DNA from: Asterias amurensis
Lineage: Eukaryota > Echinodermata > Asteroidea > Forcipulatida > Asteriidae
NCBI RefSeq assembly: GCF_032118995.1
Contig: NC_092660.1
Coordinates: 1,875,501 to 1,939,500, forward strand
Direction: 5' to 3'
DNA length: 64,000 nucleotides
Part shown: piece by piece, positions 56,794 to 64,000 of the stretch
Layout: each line of letters opens with the position of its first letter
How positions within the stretch are numbered: the stretch's first letter is position 1
The notes under the pieces: generated by a model
The model's database searches: none
Told to the model about the DNA's origin: nothing
Seen by the model: the letters and a program-made list of their open reading frames with translations, nothing else
Program-made: the position numbers and the translations under genes

Positions 56794-59700
56794 TCACTTG
56801 TCCCAGGGAATCAATCCTTTGTGTGATGGTCTTGACGTTGTTCCTCTACGGAGCTGAGTCTGGGTATCGCTCGGACGAGACTCATGAAGAGCATGGAACT
56901 TCCAGGCTGCTGCTATGGCAGATATCTGAGAAAATAAGAGTTACTCAAATGAGTTAGTGTTTGATTTGACAGTGAGTCATACCTAACTATTACTTCTGAA
57001 GCAACAGGGTCTGCTTTGATGGCCACAGCTTTCGTACTAAAGACCAGGGTGGATTTCACAAAGAGTAAAGGCACCCGGTCACACAGGCCCCGAGAACGAA
57101 AACAAGACGAGAACGAAAACAAGAACGACAAAAATGCGCACCCTCGATTGGTTGAATGAGTGTGGGGGTATTCTGCGTGGAGTATTTCAACCAATCGAGG
57201 GCATGCGTTTTATCGTTTTCGTTTTCGTTCTCGTTATCAGGCCTGTGTGAGTGGGCTTTAAGGACTAGTCTTATCTCGAGTAAAGACAAGTTACTCTTCC
57301 TAACTTAGGAAGTCTTTGTGAAATCGACCCCAGGTCATACAAAAACTAGAGGATGAAGCTCCTCAACTACATCAACGTGATCGGTTGAGATACTGAGTCT
57401 CAAATTGATGAGGGATAAACACCTTTGGTGTTACTTATGAAAGTATCTCGGTTGCGACCGCTAAGTGAATGCATGAGAGTAAGCAAAAGTGTAATGTATG
57501 ACGCAGATGCGAGAGTCATTGCTGACAAAAAAAGTTTGAAAATTGTAAGAGGTATGTGGATATGATGGCATTTTCACCTTTAGCCCCTGGAGGTGGAGAC
57601 CTCAAAAAGAGAAGGGGTTCTCCCCGGTGATCCTTGTCTGATTGGCATCATATTGCCCCAGCGTACCTTGTAAACCATTACACGGTGATCTAAAGGAATC
57701 GGTCTCACACTTCAAAAGGTCACACCACATACCTTGCAGGAAATCAAACTGGGCACCTTCAAGGCAGTGGACACTATTGTTAATTACTCAAAATAATTGT
57801 TAGCATTAAACCTTACTTGGTAACAAGCAATGGAGAGCTGCTGATAGTATAAAACATTGTGGGAATTGGTCCCTCTGAAGTAATGTAGTTTTTGAGAAAG
57901 AAGTAATTTTCCACTTTTAAGTGCTTAAAAGTACTTCAATTTGATTTTGAGACCTAAGAATTAGATTTTGAGGTCCCGAAATCAAGAATCTGAAAGCACA
58001 CAACTTTGTGTGACGGGTAGTTTTTTCTTCCATTATTCTCTCGCAGCTTTGTCGACCAATTGAGTTCAAATTTTTGCAGGTTTGCAATTTTATGCATATG
58101 TTGAAACACACCAAGTGAGAAGACTGGTCTTTGACAATTATCAATGGTGTCTAGTGCCTTTAAACAGAAGGACCGGACGAGGTAGAGAAACTTACAGGAA
58201 TAGTTTGCTGCATCTCGTTCTCCTTTTCTAGTTTCTCCAGTTCCTCTGGGCCAAGGAGCGCCAGACGGACGTGCCTCACAACCGACTGGATGACCTTATG
58301 GACTGGTTGACACGTAACACTCTGCTCACAGAAACAAAAAAAGCTAAAATCAAGGAACAAGCAAAATTAACGAAAAGATTTCTATTAAGAAATAACTGAC
58401 CAAAGGCCAAGTCACACTGCAGCGATAACAAAAATGATCACGAGGCAAGGAGAACGCATTCTATTGGTTGAAATGCTCCATGCAGAATACGCCCCCTGCT
58501 CATTCAACCAATCGAGGGCGTGCATTGTTAACATTCTCGTTATCGAGGCTTGTGTGACAGGGCCTTTAGAGGTCGTTCAGACACAGTACTTAAGTTGTTT
58601 TTTTAGCAGTTTTAACTCATTTCGGTTTTAACTCATTTCGGTTGTAACTTTGTGTCTAAACGCATTTAAAACTTTAACAAATCAACTTAAAACCGTTTTA
58701 GTTCAATCAGTCGGCGAAGGTGGTTAAACGATAAATAATTTCAGTTTTATCTTTTAGCACGGTGTGTGGACAGAATAAAAACAACTGTTCCGGTTGAAAT
58801 TTAATCTATGAGAGGGCATGGCTACTTTCCTTTCTTTTTTTGCAAAAGAGCCCCAGTTCCCTGCTCTACAGCTAATAATCTAGTCTTTGTGCAAGACAAT
58901 ATTACTCACTATCACTCAACTATCGCGATCCCCCGCTCCACTTCTCCGTGCCGCACACATTACTATCGAACATTAGCGGGTGCTGTTGAAAAACTTCCAG
59001 ATCACCCCACCAAACCACACCCCAAAACATCTCAGGATCGCGGCTTACAGAAACGCCCTCTTTCGATGAAATAATGCGACGTGTGTAGCGTTGAGTGTAT
59101 GTGCATGTACATTACACAGGGCTTAGGAATTACCATAGATGTTTTACCAACAAAACAAGAACGTCTTGCACCAAGACTACTAATAATCTTTAAGACTTAC
59201 CGCGTTGACAACCGCCCACTCCTTCACGGCCGTCAGAATATCAGTTTCATCAGCAGTCAGCTTGGAGCTATGAAGAATACAGCGCACAGCCTCTGGTGAT
59301 AGTTGTTGAAACCCACTGGTTTTCATCACAATCTGTCATAAAAAAAAGACACTTTTTAAGGAGGCATAAATATTTTGTTTAGGGGTGCACATGGTTCTCT
59401 TGGGGGGGGGGAACTTCTGGTAACTAAAGGTCCCATGAAATGGAATTCTTTCCAGTTAAACTATAATTATGCAAATAATAACTTAAAATAGATGGAAGCT
59501 CCCCCGAGTTCTTTCCACTTTTAATAATCTTCTTATTGTAGCCCTATACCAAGAGTGTTTTTTAAAGCCTTATTTTGGGCAAACTTGCACAAAAATCGTG
59601 TTAAAAATGGTGGTAGCTTACTGACCTGAGTCTGTTTTTCAATGAAGGCCAGAGCCTTAACTTGGAGGTCTTCCTGCCCGTAAGTAACAGCAGCCTGCAT

Positions 59701-61735
59701 AGCCTCACAGCATGAGTTGACTGAGAGACTCTCTGCGAGGTAGCCGACACACACTCTACGAAGCTCATCCAGACCATACTCTATTGCACAGGCTAGGACA
59801 TCATATACCTTGACAGATAAAAGGTGGGAGAAGATGGCGACAGTTGAAATAATAATTTTAACTACCGACCCACTAGAGTAGGCCATGGCCTTTGTTGCCC
59901 CTGGTCTTTTTTAACTTGGCGCCCCTTCAAAATTTTCCCCTTGACTTGACCAAAATGAAAATGACCTTCTCCTTTGAAAGATGAAATTCCATGCCTGTAG
60001 TAGTGTTAATGATATGCTTCAGGACCTGAATTGAGAGCTCTGCAAGACAGATGAGCGAAAGCTTGCCTCATAATGATTCCTTCAACGGGACCCACCAAAT
60101 AACCCCATCAAACTTAAGTCACCATCTTCTGAAAAACAAGAGGCCGCTTTCACCTTAGACCACTACCATGGGAGTCCGCTATGATAGCAGTTTTCAGGGT
60201 GATAGCGGTTCCTGGTTGATAGCACGCTCTATTGGTGACTCAATTGGCAATAAAAATTAGCCGCAGGAGTATAGTTAGCTAATAAATAGCAGGAGCATCT
60301 TGAACTAAGACTAGAACAATCCCATCCCCTGGTTTCCCAAGCTCACAACAAGGACCTACGTTCTTAGTGTTCAGTGAAACGCAGTTAGTATAGATGAACT
60401 CTAGAACGACCAAGAATATATCAGGATCGACATCGGACATGACGTACGGTGAATCCTCTCTATTGTTGAGATCTGCAAACATCGCTCTGAAGACCTCGCA
60501 GCGAGAGGCAAGAATGCAACGATGAGCTCGGATCTGCTTCCTGGAATCTCCAACGATGAACTTGATATCACTGTGTGTAAGGAGGTCAATGGAAAAGAAT
60601 GTTTTTCATTGTATGTCATTTGATTCTTAAACAATTTCCCTTTATTAAAGCCATTGGACCCTTTCGGTTCAGAAATAAAATTAAAAGTTCACAGATTTAC
60701 AAATAACTTACAGGGTTTACAGAAGGCAATGGTGAAAGACTTCTCTTGAAATATTATTCCATGAAATGCTTTACTTTTTGAGAAAACAGCAAAACAATAT
60801 AAATTCTCGTTGACGAGAATTACGGATTTATTTTAAACACATGTCATGACACGGCGAAACGTGCGGAAACAAGGGTGGGTTTTTCCGTTGTTTTCTCCCG
60901 ACTCCGATGACCGATTGAGCCTAAATTTTCACAGATTTGTTATTTGATATAGAAGTTGTGGTACACAAAGTGTGGGCCTTGGACAACACTGTTTACCGAA
61001 AGGGTCCAATGGCTTTAAGGTAAAATTATATCCTCTGGAAAATTGCCAGAAGGTTTGACAAAATGTACGGCCAACAGAGAGGCACAGGCACTTTCATGGA
61101 ACTATCTTAAGTTTAAAAAATCATGGGGAAAAAGGGTATTTTGGGGTAGGATGCATGGACACTCTCAGAGACCTCGTGGATGAAATTTAATCATATTAAA
61201 ACAAAGTATTTTTTAGGTTTTTCTCACAATGTTTTATACCACCAACCTCTCCCCATTACTTGTCACCAAGAAAGGTTTTATGATAATAATTATTTTGAGT
61301 AATTACCGATAGTGTCCACTGCCTTTAACTTATTTTGTAATTTAATTATATAGTTTTGAAATTTGATAGTGATTGTGTATTCTTGTATTTTGGCCAGTGG
61401 ATGTCAAGTTTCTATGTTTTTTAACGTGTCGTGGGCAATAAATAAATCTATTCTATCTATTCTATTCTATCATCATATTCATTAGTTGCGATAACGTAAC
61501 CCTCCTGCTACGCCGTCGGCAGGAGGGTTACGTTATCACAACTACATATTCATAGTCATACAAAGATTATAAATATAGTTTATATATAGGCCCTAATTAT
61601 GATTATAATATTATTATAAACAAGATTTGAACTCGAAAACTTATCCTACCTGAAATCTTTACTGTTCACCAACCGCTTCATTTCTTTGGCAAATGGTGCT
61701 GCATCCCCTTTCAGATATCGCTCTTTAGCCATCAT
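56794..61735 (-). CDS. BTBD19: BTB/POZ domain-containing protein 19
   Basis: Six minus-strand exons: 61735-61650, 60570-60360, 59808-59626, 59332-59201, 58321-58196, 56925-56794, totalling 870 nt or 289 residues. The start is the first of two adjacent ATGs (61735 and 61732); an in-frame stop lies eight codons upstream. Residues 28-100 form a BTB fold (SDIKFIVGDSRKQIRAHRCILASRCEVFRAMF, with FLVVLEFIYTN at the end). Residues 105-235 form a BACK-like helical region (YGLDELRRVCVGYLAESLSV; EAMQAAVTYGQEDLQVKALAFIE). The tail AAAWKFHALHESRP with a following RRGTTSRPSHKG matches the AWKCHAL/RRRGT end of human BTBD19 (about 291 residues). BTB-BACK proteins often bind cullin 3 or form dimers; no Kelch repeats follow, and the precise role is unknown. 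The introns contain MITEs. Confidence 0.92.
57047..57332. mobile_element. MITE (GGATTTCACAAAGAGT ends) hosting a second MITE, BTBD19 intron 5
   Basis: The outer ends 'gggtggatttcacaaagagt' and 'tctttgtgaaatcgacccc' match the 150-bp element at 62847-62995. Between about 57066 and 57260 it is interrupted by another inverted-repeat element (listed next). Confidence 0.85.
57066..57260. mobile_element. Nested MITE (AAAGGCAC...GTCACACAGGCC ends)
   Basis: 'ggtcacacaggccccgagaa' and 'atcaggcctgtgtgagtggg' are inverted, with 'gagaacgaaaac' repeats and their complement 'gttttcgttctcgtt' inside. A second inner palindrome is 'ccctcgattggttgaa' and 'ttcaaccaatcgaggg'. A free copy lies at 58397-58572. Confidence 0.85.
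57600..57745 (+). mobile_element. SINE family S1 fragment, BTBD19 intron 5
   Basis: 'aaaagagaaggggttctcccc', 'tgattggcatcatattgccc', 'ccttgtaaaccattacacgg' and 'ccacataccttgcaggaaat' match the middle of S1. It abuts the MITE family A copy at 57759. Confidence 0.75.
57759..58163. mobile_element. MITE family A, near complete, BTBD19 intron 5
   Basis: It begins 'ttcaaggcagtggacactat' (one change from TTAAAGG) and ends 'tcaatggtgtctagtgcctttaa'. It is longer than usual because of a local 'aagtgcttaaaagtacttca' duplication. It ends 33 bp from exon 5. Confidence 0.88.
58397..58572. mobile_element. Free copy of the MITE nested at 57066
   Basis: The ends 'aaggccaagtcacactgcag' and 'gaggcttgtgtgacagggcc' and the inner 'attggttgaaatgctccatg' / 'attcaaccaatcgagggc' palindrome match the nested element. 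Confidence 0.78.
60645..61018. mobile_element. MITE family B, complete, BTBD19 intron 1
   Basis: TTAA to TTAA with 24-bp perfect terminal repeats (TTAAAGCCATTGGACCCTTT, then CGGT, and its complement). The interior contains 'gaaatgctttactttttgag', a 'attctcgttgacgagaatt' palindrome and 'aaattttcacagatttgtta'. The last block is shared with family A, so A and B are probably related. Confidence 0.9.
61204..61328. mobile_element. MITE family A, 3' end, BTBD19 intron 1
   Basis: 'tttctcacaatgttttatac', 'aacctctccccattacttgt' and the perfect end 'gtgtccactgcctttaa' are kept; the 5' two-thirds are missing. Confidence 0.85.
61484..61543. repeat. Strong hairpin, 24 of 25 paired, in BTBD19 intron 1
   Basis: The left arm 61484-61508 contains GATAACGTAACCCTCCTGC and the right arm 61519-61543 its complement, with a 10-base loop 'tacgccgtcg' and a single mismatch. 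It lies 107 bp from exon 1. It is likely a very short foldback element. Confidence 0.85.
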
Positions 61736-62846
61736 TGATAACGAAACACTGATGAAAGATCAGTCTTAAAACTTGTTTAAAAGGGGAAAACAAGTTTTTG
61801 TCTCTTCTTAACTTGTGAAAAACGGGGTCGCGAAGTTAGTTTTGTGTATCGTTGCTACGGCAGTCTGGTCTCTTGATACAACAGTGGATAAATTGTGATC
61901 GTGAAGCCGGGGTACCGAAAATTGAGCTTTATTTCTTTATTTGCGCCCTCTTGTGTTAGTAGATTGCACCATTTAACTGTCGGTACCCCCCCCCCCACCA
62001 CACCCCACAAACAGTTACAATGGATAATATTACGTCAGTGTTCGCGACATTGTAAAGGCACCAACGTTCGAGTAAAATCTTGTAAGAAAACCGGAAGCTG
62101 AAAGAGAAGTTGGAAAATAAAATTCTGGAGACGATGAGTCACACAATACTAATTTATTTCAGATTGATATAAATAGACATGTAGTTACAGCTGATATTCA
62201 GAAATAATCATTACAAGGAAATGTCACCAACATTGTGCTTGTACAACAACAAATGCGCCTTGAATGATGTTTAAGTTTATACTAGATTCTTATAACATTA
62301 GGAACTTGTAATTCGAGATAGGTAGTGAACTTTTCGACATTGTTGTCTGAGCGAAATTTGACAGGCATTACTGACCATTTCGGCACAAAGTCCTTTTTCT
62401 TTGTGACAAAAATCATCCCACAGTTTCTCAGAAAGTTTGGCTACAATTTTCTACCTCAGTCTGGAAACATTTGATTTTTTCAACAATGGTGTTTTTGCTT
62501 TCATTATGACTAATATTGAATCCAGTTTTTCACAGCCGAGATTTGTTATTCTATGCACAAGTTAGAATAGTCTTTTACAATTTACCAAAGGTGTCAAGTG
62601 CATTTTAATAGGCTAACAGTGCCATCTTATAGACAGGGTGTACTAACCACGGAGGGAGCCCTCGATGATTTGACGTATTAAAACTAATAAAAATGGAAAA
62701 ATACTTTAAAAATGCATTAAAAGTAGTTAAGACCACGTTAGTCCAAACTTAGACAGTCCCGGCCTGTCTTTCCTCTTATGTACAACAACACGAATAAACA
62801 ATGGTCATTATTATGCAAAGAAGGGATTGGACCATTTCTTCAATCC

Positions 62847-62995
62847 AGGGGACGATTTCACAAAGAGTTAGGACTGGTCCTAACTTAGGACTAGTCCTTA
62901 AGATATATAGATTGCATGGAGTGTCCTAAGTTAGGACGAGTACCTGGTCTTAACTCGAGATAAGACTAGTCCTAACTCTTTGTGAAATCCACCCT
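62847..62995. mobile_element. 150-bp MITE (GATTTCACAAAGAGTTAGGA ends)
   Basis: 'gatttcacaaagagttagga' and 'tcctaactctttgtgaaatc' are perfect inverted repeats; 'ctggtcctaacttaggacta' makes an inner palindrome. It is the uninterrupted form of the element at 57047-57332. Confidence 0.9.
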
Positions 62996-63022
62996 AGACT
63001 CCTCGGGGTGGTTTCATCTATA

Positions 63023-63184
63023 TGGCCCTTTCGAAACCACGGCCTCGACTCCGGGCAGGCTCCATTTTCTCGTCTGAAGCCCTGAGCGCCCACGCAAAGC
63101 ACGCGCAAAAGTGTCAAAACAACCGCGGGGCCAAGCTAGCCTGAGCCGAATCTGGAGCCGAAGCCGTGGTTTCGTAAAGGGTCT
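63023..63184. mobile_element. 162-bp MITE (CCCTTTCGAAACCACGGC ends)
   Basis: The ends 'ggccctttcgaaaccacggc' and 'gccgtggtttcgtaaagggt' are inverted with one gap, and 'ccgggcaggctccattt' / 'atctggagcc' are partly inverted inside. The right edge lies 16 bp from the stop codon of the following minus-strand gene, so the element is in that gene's 3' UTR or just past it. Confidence 0.85.
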
Positions 63185-63199
63185 ATGTCTGTAAACGTT

Positions 63200-63811
63200 T
63201 CATATAACTCCAGATGTAGGTGCTTCATGGTGTACAATGGCTATGTCATCCAAGAACGCTGAGTTGTTTATGGCAGGTATTCCATTCTGAAAGAAAATTG
63301 TACCGTCAGGATTTAGAGTTAGTATTAGGCTAGGGGTGAAGAGTGTCAAACAACTCGTCCATCGTTGACTTGTCTTGGCCATCCGTACACCGAGCTGTCT
63401 CACTGTTCAGTTGTCCGAACCGTCGACCGAACGGTCAAGTTGTCCGACGGACGAGTTGTAATAAACTCTGGATTTTATAACCACAACCATGATTGATGAT
63501 TCTAAGCCAAAACTTATAGGCTATAGTGTCAATAATGTGTTTTCGGATTTCAATGCGTAGAGATTCCCAAAGCAATATGCGAAGATCAAGCAACCAAATA
63601 ACATTGAACAAACCTGTGACATGCGCGACGTTGACACCGATTCAATGTTCTTGAAATGGCGAACACGTGGTAGCACAAAGGTAGATGGGTAGTTCCTCAT
63701 GAACTGCTCTTCTTCAGCGGACAGCATGGAGTCTTTGGAGGAGGAGACCAGTTGCAAGTTGGTGTGAGTCTTGGGCAAGTTCTCTCGGAATGTGTTTAGA
63801 ATTGCAAGTGA
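63200..63811 (-). CDS. C-terminal exons of an unidentified protein (partial)
   Basis: Two minus-strand exons join in frame: 63811-63614 (66 codons, acceptor 'ttgccaacag', donor cag|gtttgt) and 63286-63200 (28 codons plus TGA). The 94 residues read SLAILNTFRENLPKTH at the start, have a Glu-rich LSAEEEQFMRNYP turn and a basic VLPRVRHFKNIE segment, and end HHEAPTSGVI. There is no signal peptide, membrane helix or zinc motif in this part. I do not recognise the family. Codon use and clean splice sites argue it is real. The gene continues beyond the window, head to tail with BTBD19 about 1.5 kb away. Confidence 0.62.
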
Positions 63812-64000
63812 CTGTTGGCAAAATTTTAAACAAACAAAAATTGTTAATGGTCCCAATCGTTGCCCCAGAGAATTCAGAGTTGCTGACTCGAGTCATGTGA
63901 CTTGAACTCGAGTCGGCCGGCTCGATTGATCCTTTTAACTTGTGACTTAACTTGACTTGTAACTTTTAGCATCGACTTGGTTGACAAAAATGACTTGCTG
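63812..64000 (-). other. Intron of the unidentified partial gene
   Basis: The sequence upstream (on the minus strand) of the exon starting at 63811 shows no further coding exon. It contains 'cttgaactcgagtcg' and 'gacttgactt' type short repeats with a weak inverted arrangement. Confidence 0.4.

Larger units (their letters stand above)
61736..63199. other. BTBD19 promoter side and intergenic DNA
   Basis: The BTBD19 promoter should lie within the first few hundred bases, but I see no clear TATA box. A C-run is at 61986-61996. From 62100 to 62780 I see nothing but weak resemblance to MITE ends ('gttattctatgcacaag', 'aaaggtgtcaagtgc'). Two complete MITEs follow (62847, 63023). Confidence 0.45.

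Overview
The window looks like animal nuclear DNA. Genes have many short exons bounded by GT-AG introns, with small spliced proteins spread over kilobases and hundreds of bases of tRNA-derived SINEs, LINE 3' ends, microsatellites and terminal-inverted-repeat MITEs between exons. The proteins closely resemble their vertebrate counterparts, but one LAP-family gene stands where vertebrates have two (ERBIN and LRRC7). I therefore infer an invertebrate deuterostome, most likely an echinoderm and perhaps a starfish. The species cannot be proved from the sequence alone. I saw no bacterial genes, CRISPR array, rRNA, or retroviral or Polinton-like coding sequence.

Layout. (1) 1-2.1 kb: a minus-strand SREK1IP1-like zinc-knuckle splicing cofactor. 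(2) 2.1-7.0 kb: no recognisable gene; a LINE tail, MITEs and a 15-unit 30-bp minisatellite. (3) 7.07-9.49 kb: TM2D1 (+), five exons. (4) 12.59-25.17 kb: a complete 19-exon ERBIN/LRRC7-type LAP scaffold gene (+; 1532 residues; LRRs, long disordered middle, C-terminal PDZ). (5) 25.2-32.6 kb: a gap between convergent genes, filled with MITEs. (6) 32.57-53.54 kb: MTREX/Mtr4 RNA helicase (-), 23 exons, 1030 residues, complete. (7) 56.79-61.74 kb: BTBD19 (-), six exons, 289 residues, complete. (8) 63.2-63.8 kb: the last two exons of an unidentified minus-strand gene that continues past the window edge. All exon joins given here keep frame, and each complete coding length is a multiple of three.

The genes do not form a pathway. 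MTREX (nuclear exosome helicase) and SREK1IP1 (splicing) both act on nuclear RNA, LAP/ERBIN is a basolateral or junction scaffold, TM2D1 is a membrane protein, and BTBD19 is a BTB-BACK protein. Their clustering may matter for another reason: as I recall the human map, ERBIN, SREK1IP1 and MTREX lie together on 5q11-q12, while LRRC7, TM2D1 and BTBD19 lie on 1p31-p34. The window may therefore keep a linkage older than the vertebrate genome duplications.

The most notable non-gene signals are a 72-bp tandem array in MTREX intron 14 whose unit carries a copy of the exon-14 5' splice site; a SINE tail whose microsatellite forms the intron donor of SREK1IP1; a hAT-type element with an exact 8-bp target duplication; about 15 copies of a TTAA-ended MITE family spread through the introns; and several MITE-in-MITE insertions that give relative ages.
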